From DATLGB01 sp037724045 (GTDB lineage Bacteria > Actinomycetota > Thermoleophilia > Solirubrobacterales > Solirubrobacteraceae), in NCBI GenBank assembly GCA_037724045.1, contig JBBJOW010000084.1:1-12050 (forward strand): a stretch of DNA of 12,050 nt, read 5' to 3'. Numbering within the stretch: position 1 is the first letter of the stretch; the number at the start of each line of letters is the position of its first letter. Position numbers and translations under genes: made by a program. Below, piece after piece: positions 1-6,310 of the stretch. Under the pieces are notes generated by a model that did not search any database, was not told the DNA's origin, and saw only the letters and a program-made list of their open reading frames with translations.

Positions 1-165
1 GCCGACGGCACCGTCACCGAGGTGGAAGTCACCCCGGCCCAGGCCCTCGACCTCAACGCCGGCCAGCGCCTCGCCTACGCCCCGCACGACGAGCGTCTGC
101 TCATCGACGAGGACGGCACCCTCGTCTACCGCGAGTCCGCCCGACCCGTCGAGGACGCGGCCTGA
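1..165 (+). CDS. 3' end of an unidentified protein (54 residues visible)
   Basis: Frame 1 is open from the first base to a TGA at 163-165, with strongly GC-ending codons typical of the surrounding genes. The visible C-terminus is acidic (segments such as VEVTPAQALDLNAG and LLIDEDGTLVYRES) and has no motif I recognise. Its stop overlaps the ATG of the next gene (TGATG), so the two are probably translationally coupled. It is probably a gene of the integrated element, since everything to its right up to 9,540 is. The start lies outside the window and no function is assigned. Confidence 0.65.
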   Translation, partial: ADGTVTEVEVTPAQALDLNAGQRLAYAPHDERLLIDEDGTLVYRESARPVEDAA

Positions 166-413
166 TGGCAACGGACCTTCCCGAAGTCGGCGTCGCCATC
201 AGCATGTCCCCCGCCTCGTCGTGCGCCGTATGCCGGGAGCCGTGCTTCCACGAGGGCGATACCGGGATCCCCTGGCCCGGCGCCTACATCGAGGCCACGC
301 TCAACCACCCCGAACACCCCGCAGTCCCCGTCTGCGACAAGTGCGTGCAGGCGCACTACCCCGAGAAGGTCGCCGAGGTCGAGGCCGACCGGCTCCACTA
401 CTGGACGCACTAG
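165..413 (+). CDS. Small zinc-ribbon-like protein, unknown function
   Basis: This ORF encodes 82 residues and starts with an ATG that shares one base with the stop of the preceding gene. It carries two cysteine knuckles: C20-x2-C23 followed by C27 and H29, then C57-x2-C60 with H64 nearby. That spacing suits one zinc-binding ribbon. The rest is short and acidic, with no membrane segment. Small CxxC proteins of this kind are common in actinobacterial phages and often bind DNA or partner proteins, but I cannot name a family. It is the last plus-strand gene before the convergent packaging unit, with about 105 bases between its stop and the HNH stop. Confidence 0.6.
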   Translation: MATDLPEVGVAISMSPASSCAVCREPCFHEGDTGIPWPGAYIEATLNHPEHPAVPVCDKCVQAHYPEKVAEVEADRLHYWTH

Positions 414-518
414 CGCGCGCTTGACGGCGACGACGACCCACCGATTCTTTGAGAGGCGTAGGGGTACCGGTGCGCTCGGGACTGCGCCTCACTACGCGCT
501 TCGGTTCGTCGTTTTGGG
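414..518. other. Convergent intergenic gap with no recognisable gene
   Basis: These 105 bases separate the stop of the zinc-ribbon gene from the stop of the minus-strand HNH gene. They contain a 6-base inverted repeat, GAGGCG...CGCCTC, near 453-490 and a short pyrimidine/T-rich run near 510-516. I see no clear intrinsic terminator with a T-tract. In HK97-like phages the cos site often lies beside the HNH and terminase genes, so this gap is a possible cos location, but no cos motif can be identified by eye. Confidence 0.3.
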
Positions 519-833
519 CTAGCCGGCGCCGCGGCTGCAATTGCAGCCCAGGTGAACGGCACGCATGTTCTCAAGATCGTTCGTGCCGCCGCGGCTGACG
601 GCGAGGATGTGGTCGACGCTCGTCAGTGGCCCGGGCTGGCCGCAGAGAGGGCACGGCTGGCCGCGATCGCGGTCGAGCACGATCTGGCGGTTGCGGTTGT
701 AGGTGGCGTCCTGCGCCCGGGTCGTCGGCGAGCGTGAGGACCGTCCTCGCGGCTCGTGGGCGGCGCAGTGTCGGACCCGGACGGTGCGCGCCTGGAAGGC
801 GGCCCCGCAAGTCAGGCAGGCTCTCAGAGCCAC
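519..833 (-). CDS. HNH endonuclease of the packaging module
   Basis: This is a 104-residue nuclease. The GTG start at 833 overlaps the stop of the large terminase gene (GTGGCTCTGA), so it is translationally coupled. It has an N-terminal C6-x2-C9 pair with C23, then the HNH fold: C61-x2-C64, the catalytic DH at 74-75, the SRGGTNDLEN segment at 80-89, and a C-terminal HLGCNC at 94-99. The CxxC and final cysteines are likely zinc ligands around the beta-beta-alpha-metal site. In HK97-like phages, HNH proteins beside the terminase are needed for cutting DNA during cos packaging. Here the gene follows terL rather than preceding terS, which is the less usual order. The same frame stays open upstream as far as 1148, but that part is antisense-type overlap with terL and is not used. 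Confidence 0.85.
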   Translation of the reverse strand: MALRACLTCGAAFQARTVRVRHCAAHEPRGRSSRSPTTRAQDATYNRNRQIVLDRDRGQPCPLCGQPGPLTSVDHILAVSRGGTNDLENMRAVHLGCNCSRGAG

Positions 834-2191
834 CCGAGCACCCGCATGGGCTCTGCGGTCTCTACGGGCGCCTGCGCGGCCCTGACGGCCATCGCTAGCG
901 CGATGGCGGCGTCGATCTGACTGGAGCGCGTGGCCTTGTCCAGGCGCCACCCGCGGCCCGTGGAGCGCGCGGCGGCACTGAGGACGTGCCGAGTCAGCTC
1001 CGGGTCGCCGTCGTGGGTCACGTTGCCTTCGACGATCGCGGCGTGCAGCGCCTCTGACGCGGGGACCATGTTCGCGTGCGATTGGCCGTACTCGACCATC
1101 GGCAGGCCGTCGGCCTGGAGCTCGAGCGCGGGAGCCTGGAAGCGCCACGGGTCGTAGTAGACGCCGCGGAGATCGTGGTCGTGGGCGAGATCGCGCAGCG
1201 CGGGCGCGACCTCGAGGACGGCACGGTCGCCTTGCCAGGTGCGGCAGCCGACGCGCAGATCTGCGGTGACCCAGACGAGCGCGGTCGCTGAGCGTTCACC
1301 GCCGACGTCGACGCCCGCCCACACCGCCTCCCCGGGGTCGATGGTGGCGTCGCCTTCGCATGCCTGCCAGGCGCCCTGCGGCAGCCAGGAGGTGGCGCCC
1401 GTGGTCCAGACGTTGGCGTGATAGCGCGCGAACTCCAGCGGGTGCAGGCCGGGGGACGCGATCTGCTCGGCGAGCCAGTTCTCGCGCACGAAGCTCGCGG
1501 GGTTCGCGCGCTTGACCACCGCGGGGTCGGCGAGGTCGTCCTGGTCGCCGCACGCCCACTCGTGCATGAGAAAGCCGCCGTTCCCGTCGTGGGCGATGGT
1601 GTGGCAGCCGTCGCGCTCGACGTGCGGGAGCGCGAGGGCAGCGGTCCGCAGCTTGCCCAGGACGCTGGCGGGCTCGTAACCGGCGGTCGTCAACACGAGC
1701 ATCCGCGACCCCTGGCCCTTGCCGAGCGCGGTCCTGAGCGCGACGTACAGCGCGGGGTCACGGTGGGCGTGCAGCTCGTCGACGATGACGAGCGGCCGGG
1801 GCATCAGGCCGTGCGCGCGCGGCCCGTCTGAGGAGAGGGTGCGCAGGGTGCCGCCGTTGGCGCGCAGCTCACGGTGACGGACGGTCACGCGGCTGGACAG
1901 CGCCGGGCTGGCGTGAACCATCCGCTGGGCGGCTTCGAGCAGGATCCGCGCCTGGTCACGGCTGGCGGCGGCGAGGTAGACCGCGGCGCCCGGGGTACCG
2001 AGCAGGGCGTAGATCGCCAGCGCCGCGCTGAGCGTGGTCTTCCCGTTGCCGCGCGGGAGCAGGACGAGCGTCTCGCGGTGCGTCAGGACGCCGTCGATGA
2101 TCTCGCGCTGGAAGGGCTCCAGGGCCAGGCCGCAGTGCTCGGCGGCGAAGCGCGCGAACGCCGCCGAGGCGGTGGGCGCCACGGCGCCCAC
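824..2191 (-). CDS. terL: Phage terminase large subunit (packaging ATPase-nuclease)
   Basis: This 455-residue protein is the motor that drives DNA into the prohead and cuts it. The ATPase domain shows a Walker A-type loop LPRGNGKT at 45-52, Walker B LVIVDELH at 134-141, and a coupling motif TTA at 168-170. The C-terminal RNase H-like nuclease shows its acidic residues in GVDVG (D295), YYDPW (D347) and QIDAAIALAMA (D427), so all three metal positions look intact. Length and motifs fit the Terminase_1 family of HK97-like phages. The GTG start at 2191 shares one base with the terS stop (TAGTG) and the HNH gene overlaps its end, making a terS-terL-HNH transcript on the minus strand. No frameshift is seen. 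Confidence 0.95.
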   Translation of the reverse strand: MGAVAPTASAAFARFAAEHCGLALEPFQREIIDGVLTHRETLVLLPRGNGKTTLSAALAIYALLGTPGAAVYLAAASRDQARILLEAAQRMVHASPALSSRVTVRHRELRANGGTLRTLSSDGPRAHGLMPRPLVIVDELHAHRDPALYVALRTALGKGQGSRMLVLTTAGYEPASVLGKLRTAALALPHVERDGCHTIAHDGNGGFLMHEWACGDQDDLADPAVVKRANPASFVRENWLAEQIASPGLHPLEFARYHANVWTTGATSWLPQGAWQACEGDATIDPGEAVWAGVDVGGERSATALVWVTADLRVGCRTWQGDRAVLEVAPALRDLAHDHDLRGVYYDPWRFQAPALELQADGLPMVEYGQSHANMVPASEALHAAIVEGNVTHDGDPELTRHVLSAAARSTGRGWRLDKATRSSQIDAAIALAMAVRAAQAPVETAEPMRVLGWL

Positions 2192-2556
2192 TACGCCATC
2201 GCCGTGATGGCGAGGTCATGCGCGTGGCCGGCGACCACGCCCGCGCGCTTGCGGGCCGCGGGCGTGAGGAGCATGTCGGCGGCGTAGCGCGCGGCGTCGC
2301 GGTCTGCGTCGGCGGCGACCCTCCAGCCCGGGTGAGCGACGAGCTGGCCCGTGGAGCCCGTCGACCACGGCTCGGCGGCCGCCTCGGCGCGCATCACCCG
2401 CGCCGTCTGCACCGCGGAGACGTAGCGCAGCAGCGCCTCGACGTCGTGGTCGGCCCAGGTGCCCTGGTCGATCAGCGCGCGCAGCGTCTCGTGCCAAAGG
2501 GCCTTCGCATCATCGTCCAGGCCATCAGGTGCTCTTGGACCACGCTTGGAAGCCAT
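2191..2556 (-). CDS. terS: Phage terminase small subunit, P27 family
   Basis: This 121-residue protein selects phage DNA and presents it to the large subunit. It matches the P27-like pattern (Terminase_4): an N-terminal basic start, helical segments with ALLRYVSAVQTARV, then the family signature TGQLVAHPGWRVAADADRD followed by LLTPAARKRAG near the C-terminus. It is the first gene of the minus-strand packaging unit and runs into terL with a one-base overlap. The ATG at 2556 is preceded by a promoter-like -10 only six bases upstream and no Shine-Dalgarno sequence, which suggests a leaderless mRNA. Confidence 0.88.
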   Translation of the reverse strand: MASKRGPRAPDGLDDDAKALWHETLRALIDQGTWADHDVEALLRYVSAVQTARVMRAEAAAEPWSTGSTGQLVAHPGWRVAADADRDAARYAADMLLTPAARKRAGVVAGHAHDLAITAMA

Positions 2557-2562
2557 TAGTTG

Positions 2563-2591
2563 AACTTATCGTGTTCGTGTGCAACCCTCAA
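2563..2591 (-). promoter_or_regulatory. Candidate leaderless promoter for the terS-terL-HNH unit
   Basis: Read on the minus strand, TTGAGG (2586-2591) and TAAGTT (2563-2568) are separated by exactly 17 bases. The -10 ends six bases before the terS ATG, the arrangement typical of actinobacterial leaderless transcripts (TANNNT-N6-ATG). No Shine-Dalgarno sequence is present, which agrees. The stretch is visibly more AT-rich than its surroundings. The portal gene reads the other way from the same roughly 40 bases. This is motif matching by eye. Confidence 0.5.
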
Positions 2592-2598
2592 GTACTAC

Positions 2599-3762
2599 AT
2601 GAGCCTTTTCCGTCGCTCGCGGCCCGTGGAGGACCGCGCCCTGACGCGCGCGAGCGTGCCCGGCGCGATGCTCCCCTACGCCGCGGGTAGCGGGCAGCCG
2701 ATCGCCCCGGACGCCGCGCTGCGCATCGCCGACGCCTACGCCTGCATTCGCGCCCTGTCGGACACCGCCGCGTCCCTGCCGCTCGTGGCCTACGCGCGCA
2801 CGGCGCAGGGCGGCCGGGAGCGCTTCGACGGGCGCCTGGCCGACCTGCTGGAGCGCCCCTCGCCGGGCGCGACGACCGCGAACCTTGTCGGGACGATCGT
2901 CGCGCACCTCAACCTCTTCGGGAACGCCTACCTCGGGAAGTACCGCGACGCGCGCGGCACCGTGACCCAGGTCGCGCCGCTGCACCCCGCGGCCGTCACG
3001 GTCAAGCTCGACGCCGGCCAGCCGCGCTACACGCGCATGGGCGCCGAAGGTGTCAGCGAGCACGGCCCTGAGGACATCCTGCACATCCGCGGACTGTCGG
3101 TCGACGGCCTGGTCGGCCTCTCGCCGATCGCGCAAGCCCGACAGGCGCTCGGGCTCTCTCAGGCGCTCGCCACGCACGCCGACGCCTTCGCGCGCAACAG
3201 CGGGCGGCCCGGCGGAATCCTGGCGATCAAGGAAGCGGCCGAGGCCGCGGAGGCACTCGACTTCAAGCAGAAGTTCGCGGAGGGCTTCGCGGGCGAGAAC
3301 TCCGGCCGCGTCATGGTCCTGTCGGGCGAGGGGATCGCCTACCAGCAGTTGGCGCTCAGCATGAGCGATGCGGAGTTCGTCGGCCAACGCCAACTCAGCA
3401 CCGCGGAGATCGCGCGCGTCTTCCGGGTCCCGCCTTGGATGATCGGCGCCCCGTCCGGCGACAGCCTCACCTACTCCAACGTCGAGGGCCAGGCCCAAGC
3501 GTTCGTCACGTTCAGCCTCGCGCCGTGGCTGACCTTGATCGAGCAGGCCATCACCGCCGACGCAGACTTGTCCCCGCGCGGCGTGTTCGCGGAGTTCCTT
3601 CTGGACGGGTTGCTACGCGCTGACACCGCCACGAGGGCCGCCGTCTACACCGCCGCCCTTGATCCGGCCACCGGCTGGATGACGCGGGCTGAGGTCCGCG
3701 CCCGCGAGAACTTGCCGCCCGAGCCCGGGCAGACACCGAATCTTGGAGGCACCCCCGCATGA
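2599..3762 (+). CDS. HK97-type phage portal protein
   Basis: This 387-residue protein forms the dodecameric ring at the capsid vertex through which DNA enters and leaves. Portal-family hallmarks are present in order: AYACIRALSDTAASLPL near the N-terminus, LNLFGNAYLGKY, VAPLHPAAVTV, DILHIRGLSVDGLVGLSPI, SGRPGGIL, and the clip/wing segment ending in AEIARVFRVPPWMIG. I chose the ATG at 2599 because the upstream TTG at 2560 would add 13 residues atypical of the family. Neither start has a clear Shine-Dalgarno sequence. The last codons overlap the protease start (ATGA), so expression of the two is coupled. The gene is divergent from the terminase genes, unlike most HK97-like phages, where they are co-directional. 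Confidence 0.93.
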   Translation: MSLFRRSRPVEDRALTRASVPGAMLPYAAGSGQPIAPDAALRIADAYACIRALSDTAASLPLVAYARTAQGGRERFDGRLADLLERPSPGATTANLVGTIVAHLNLFGNAYLGKYRDARGTVTQVAPLHPAAVTVKLDAGQPRYTRMGAEGVSEHGPEDILHIRGLSVDGLVGLSPIAQARQALGLSQALATHADAFARNSGRPGGILAIKEAAEAAEALDFKQKFAEGFAGENSGRVMVLSGEGIAYQQLALSMSDAEFVGQRQLSTAEIARVFRVPPWMIGAPSGDSLTYSNVEGQAQAFVTFSLAPWLTLIEQAITADADLSPRGVFAEFLLDGLLRADTATRAAVYTAALDPATGWMTRAEVRARENLPPEPGQTPNLGGTPA

Positions 3763-5321
3763 GCACCGCCACCCGCCCGAAGCCCGGGGGCGTCGAGCAG
3801 CGCACCACCGCGACCGAGCCGCCCGCGCTCGACGGCCGGCGCCTGCACGGCGTGATCCCGTACCGCCTGGAGTCCAAGGATCTCGGAGGTTTCCGGGAGG
3901 TCATCGAGCCGGGCGCCCTGGATGACGCCGACATGTCCGACCTGATCGCCACGCGCGAGCACGATCGCTCCAAGCTGCTGGGCCGCCACCCGACGACTCT
4001 CACGGTCGAGGATCGCGCCGACGGCTTGGCGTGGTCCGTCGAACTCCCACAGTCCCCCGTGGGGGAGGACGTGCGGGTCGCGATCGAGCGCGGCGACCTG
4101 CGCGCGACCTCCTGGCGCATGGTCGTCGGTCGTGACCGCTGGGAAGGCGATGTGCGCCACGTCGAGGCGATCAGCGAGCTTCGCGACGTGACCGTCACCG
4201 CCAGCCCGGCTTACGGCGACCACGCGCCCGCGGAGTACCGCAGCACCCCCGAGCCGCCGGCTACGGGTGACCCCGAACGACAGGAGGCAACCATGCCGCC
4301 CGAAAGCACAGGCGGCACCGCCGCCCCCGAGACCACCACCACCGAGCCCGCGATCACCGGCGGCCTTCGAGTCGAAGATCGCACCGCTACCGCCGAGCCC
4401 GCCAGCGTCGAGCACCGCGTCATCGACGCCCTGCGCAGCGTCCCGCGCGGGGAGAACCGGGCGCTCACGACGAGCGCCAGCGTCAGCCCCGGGGAACTCG
4501 CCACGTTCCTGTTCGACAAGCTCCGGGCATCCAGCGTCGCGCTGCGCTCCGGGATCACCGTCCTGACCACCGACAAGGACTCCGTCGTCTACCCCGCGCT
4601 GACCGGTGACGTGGCCCCCGGATGGTTCGCGGAGGCCGCACCGATCACCCCGGGCGATCCGACGTTCTCGACCGTCACCGCCACGCCGCGGAAGCTCGCG
4701 CACCTCGTGCAGATGAGTAACGAGGTCATCGACGACTCCGACCCGAGCATCGTCGACGTCCTGAACACGCACCTGCTCGCGATGCTCGCGCTGAAGCTCG
4801 ACCTCGGGATCTTCGAGGGCACCGGCACCGCACCTGAGATCCGGGGCCTGGCCAACGTGGCCGGGATCCAGACCGTCGACGCCGGCGTTAACGGCGCGCA
4901 GCCCAGCCTCGACCTCGTGGCCGACGCGATCGGGCTCCTGGAAGCCGTCAACACGGCCGCGACGGCGATCGTGATGGGGCCGCGCACGTTCGCCAAGCTG
5001 CGCAAGGTGAAGGACACGACGGGGGCGTACCTGCTCGCCGCGCCGACCGCCGCGACCGGCCGGCAGCTCTTCGGTGTCCCGGTGTACGTGAGCGCGCAGC
5101 TCTCGACCACGGAGGCCACTGGCGTCGCTGGGAACGTCGGCTCTTCGATCTACGTCTTCAACGCCGCCCAGGTCGTCTACGTCCGCCGCCACGACGTCGA
5201 GCTCGAGCTCGACCGCTCGCGTCTGTTCAACAGCGATCAGTCGGAGCTGCGCGCGAAGGCCCGCGGCGACCTGATCGTCCCCAACCCGAGTGCCGTTGTG
5301 CGCGTCACTCACGTCCTCTAG
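3759..5321 (+). CDS. Fused prohead protease and HK97-fold major capsid protein
   Basis: One 520-residue ORF carries two head functions. Residues about 28-160 form an S78-type prohead serine protease: the catalytic histidine region is REHDRSKLLGR (H68), the serine region is RATSWRMVV (S118), and the C-terminal signature is AISELRDVTVTASPAY. Residues about 160-233 form a Pro/Thr/Glu-rich linker. Residues about 234-520 are an HK97-fold capsid protein (Phage_capsid family), with LVQMSNEVIDDSD and a C-terminal RAKARGDLIVPNPSAVV segment. The capsid part is about 287 residues, close to mature HK97 capsid protein. The linker is shorter than the HK97 delta scaffold (103 residues), so the tethered protease may take over scaffolding. 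GGAGG at 3745-3749 precedes the ATG. An in-frame internal start at 4293 could yield unfused capsid protein. Confidence 0.92.
   Translation: MSTATRPKPGGVEQRTTATEPPALDGRRLHGVIPYRLESKDLGGFREVIEPGALDDADMSDLIATREHDRSKLLGRHPTTLTVEDRADGLAWSVELPQSPVGEDVRVAIERGDLRATSWRMVVGRDRWEGDVRHVEAISELRDVTVTASPAYGDHAPAEYRSTPEPPATGDPERQEATMPPESTGGTAAPETTTTEPAITGGLRVEDRTATAEPASVEHRVIDALRSVPRGENRALTTSASVSPGELATFLFDKLRASSVALRSGITVLTTDKDSVVYPALTGDVAPGWFAEAAPITPGDPTFSTVTATPRKLAHLVQMSNEVIDDSDPSIVDVLNTHLLAMLALKLDLGIFEGTGTAPEIRGLANVAGIQTVDAGVNGAQPSLDLVADAIGLLEAVNTAATAIVMGPRTFAKLRKVKDTTGAYLLAAPTAATGRQLFGVPVYVSAQLSTTEATGVAGNVGSSIYVFNAAQVVYVRRHDVELELDRSRLFNSDQSELRAKARGDLIVPNPSAVVRVTHVL
4282..4295 (+). promoter_or_regulatory. 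Internal ribosome binding site and ATG inside the protease-capsid gene
   Basis: A perfect AGGAGG (4282-4287) sits five bases before ATG 4293-4295. That ATG is in frame with the fusion ORF and encodes residue 179, directly after the protease domain. Initiation here would give a 342-residue capsid protein without the protease. It is the best Shine-Dalgarno/start pair in the head operon. This suggests two products from one gene: a minor protease-capsid fusion and a major free capsid protein. Confidence 0.7.
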
Positions 5322-5334
5322 GAGAACCCAACCC

Positions 5335-5538
5335 ATGGCCCCCAAGAATGACCCCGACGAGACGGTCCACCTCCAGGTGAAGGTCGGCCACACGGCGCTG
5401 TACCAAGGCAAAGCCTTCGGTGATCGCGGCACGATCCAGGCGCCGCGACGCGACGCCGAACTCCTCATCAAGGCCGGCGACGTCGAGTACGTGAAGGCCG
5501 ACGAGGTGCCCGAGGTGTCGACGCGCCCAGCGGCCTAG
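5335..5538 (+). CDS. Small protein downstream of the capsid gene, possible head accessory protein
   Basis: This ORF encodes 67 residues. AGGAG at 5320-5324 overlaps the capsid stop and lies ten bases before the ATG at 5335; an earlier in-frame start would read into the capsid gene. The sequence looks like a small beta-rich domain: VHLQVKVGHTALYQGK, then FGDRGTIQAP, then a helix-like DAELLIKAGDVEYV. Short proteins with this layout (an exposed strand, a G-D turn, and a LIxxGxVExV ending) are frequent directly after capsid genes in actinobacterial phages, but their role is mostly undefined. Decoration or head-completion is a guess. It is the last gene before an intrinsic terminator, in the place where adaptor genes normally begin. 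Confidence 0.75.
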   Translation: MAPKNDPDETVHLQVKVGHTALYQGKAFGDRGTIQAPRRDAELLIKAGDVEYVKADEVPEVSTRPAA

Positions 5539-5542
5539 ACGC

Positions 5543-5651
5543 CGTCGGGTCGTCTACACTTCACCTGTCGGGAGTCGTGACCCGACGCTGTGCATCGCCT
5601 CCTGCGGTGATTTCCATGTAGATCAGGCCGCTCCTCCGGGGGCGGCCTTTT
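5543..5651 (+). ncRNA. Candidate structured leader or small RNA between head and replication operons
   Basis: The gap after the head operon holds successive hairpins. CGTCGGGTC (5543-5551) pairs perfectly with GACCCGACG (5579-5587). A second copy, GTCGGG (5567-5572), can instead pair with CCCGAC (5581-5586), so two hairpins exclude each other. Next comes ATCGCC/GGTGAT (5594-5599 with 5606-5611, one G-U pair), then a strong terminator at 5625. A TACACT (5555-5560) fits a -10 whose start point would fall near 5567, giving a roughly 85-base RNA, but no good -35 is visible. It may be a small RNA or an attenuator controlling read-through into the next operon. I do not recognise a named RNA family. 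Confidence 0.35.
5625..5651 (+). terminator. Intrinsic terminator of the head operon
   Basis: AGGCCGCTCC pairs with a GGGGGCGGCCT arm in a stem of about ten base pairs (one T-G wobble) around a tight loop, followed directly by TTTT. It lies 87 bases after the stop of the 67-residue gene and 90 bases before the next start. It is the clearest intrinsic terminator in the window and closes the head transcript. Confidence 0.85.
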
Positions 5652-5652
5652 C

Positions 5653-5740
5653 GTTCCGTCCCCACCTCGTGAAACAATCCAGGTGCAGGGCGCTTCGACT
5701 CACGCCGGGGTGACACATGGAAAGCACATAGGAGCGAACG
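5653..5740 (+). promoter_or_regulatory. Upstream region of the replication-like operon
   Basis: This 88-base stretch runs from the terminator to the next ATG. It ends in a strong ribosome binding site, AGGAG at 5730-5734, six bases before the start codon. CACCT (5663-5667) and AGGTG (5681-5685) form an inverted repeat with a 13-base spacer that could be a repressor operator or a weak hairpin. I find no convincing -35/-10 pair, so the operon promoter is not located. Confidence 0.3.
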
Positions 5741-6310
5741 ATGCACGATCAGCACGCGTCAACCCACGACCGGGTTGCCCCCGAGGACATCGACTGGGAG
5801 CTGCTGCGCCTGCGGCCCCCGACCCGCCAGCAGCTCGCGCTCGCCCAGCGCGTCGGCCGCAATCCGGACGACCTGTTCGAAGCGTTCATGGCCGCGTACT
5901 CCGCCGCGTGTGCCGCCGACACCGCCACCGCCGACCGGCTCGCCGGCGCCTACGACGATCCCGGCTGTGACCTCGTACGACGCCGCGCCCTCGGCGACTG
6001 TTTGAAGGCGATCGACGCCGAGCTGCGCGACGAGTGGTTCGTGCAGCTATCGGCCGCCGATAATGCCGCGGTCTCCGCGATGCTTCCCTCGAGCCCCGCG
6101 AGCCTCTACGTCAGTCTCCGCGTGGACACGCCACCTCGCCGAGGATGCAGCGCACGACCCGTGACCAGGACGCGCTCCGTGGCGCGTCCCCGGGAACACC
6201 GCCGAAGTGCGACTCGATCCAGCGCGAAGAGCGGCGACTCGGGCGACGACGGTCCAGGTGACCCAGCAGGGCCGGCACTAGGCCGGCTCCTCGAAGGGGT
6301 GACGCGATGA
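5741..6310 (+). CDS. Unknown protein, first gene of the replication-like operon; C-terminus may be frameshifted
   Basis: The ORF encodes 189 residues with a good AGGAG ribosome binding site. Residues 15-125 look like a normal helical globular domain (PEDIDWELLRLRPPT, then NPDDLFEAFMAAYSAACAAD, then ALGDCLKAIDAELRDEWFVQL). I recognise no family. From about residue 125 the sequence turns into Arg/Ser/Pro-rich low complexity with poorer GC-ending codons, while the +1 frame there reads a plausible WTRHLAEDAAHDP ending at a TGA at 6162-6164. The real protein may therefore be about 140 residues, with a frameshift or assembly error near 6,060-6,120. The stop overlaps the next gene (ATGA). A regulatory or replication role is suggested only by position. 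Confidence 0.6.
   Translation: MHDQHASTHDRVAPEDIDWELLRLRPPTRQQLALAQRVGRNPDDLFEAFMAAYSAACAADTATADRLAGAYDDPGCDLVRRRALGDCLKAIDAELRDEWFVQLSAADNAAVSAMLPSSPASLYVSLRVDTPPRRGCSARPVTRTRSVARPREHRRSATRSSAKSGDSGDDGPGDPAGPALGRLLEGVTR
6145..6261 (+). CDS. Possible small basic protein overlapping the end of the preceding ORF
   Basis: A 38-codon ORF from ATG 6145 to TGA 6259-6261 reads in a different frame from the 189-residue ORF that covers it. Its codons are more GC-ending (about four in five) than those of the covering frame here. The product is basic, with TPPKCDSIQREERRLGRRR near the end. No ribosome binding site is obvious. If the upstream gene really ends near 6164, this ORF would overlap it by about 20 bases in the usual coupled manner. 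It may equally be chance in GC-rich DNA. Confidence 0.25.
   Translation: MQRTTRDQDALRGASPGTPPKCDSIQREERRLGRRRSR

Noticed and set aside
421..448. Promoter-like TTGACG-N16-GATTCT on the plus strand
   Set aside because: The -10 lacks the first T, and nothing on the plus strand downstream is coding before the antisense HNH gene.
533..548. Perfect 16-base palindrome GGCTGCAATTGCAGCC near the HNH stop
   Set aside because: It encodes the conserved GCNC end of the HNH domain and lacks a T-tract, so it is explained by coding; a cos or binding role is possible but unsupported.
834..1148. N-terminal extension of the HNH reading frame into terL
   Set aside because: It overlaps conserved terL nuclease sequence in another frame; the coupled GTG at 833 gives a compact HNH protein with all motifs.
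2566..2590. Similarity of the terS-portal spacer (TCGTGTTCGTG) to the efp junction (TCGTTGTGTACGTG) as a second attachment site
   Set aside because: The match is short and gapped, and lies in the middle of the head genes, where an attachment site makes no sense.
3645..5471. Very long minus-strand open frame opposite the protease-capsid gene
   Set aside because: It is the antisense shadow of a clearly coding, GC-rich gene; the translation is low in hydrophobic order and has no recognisable motif.
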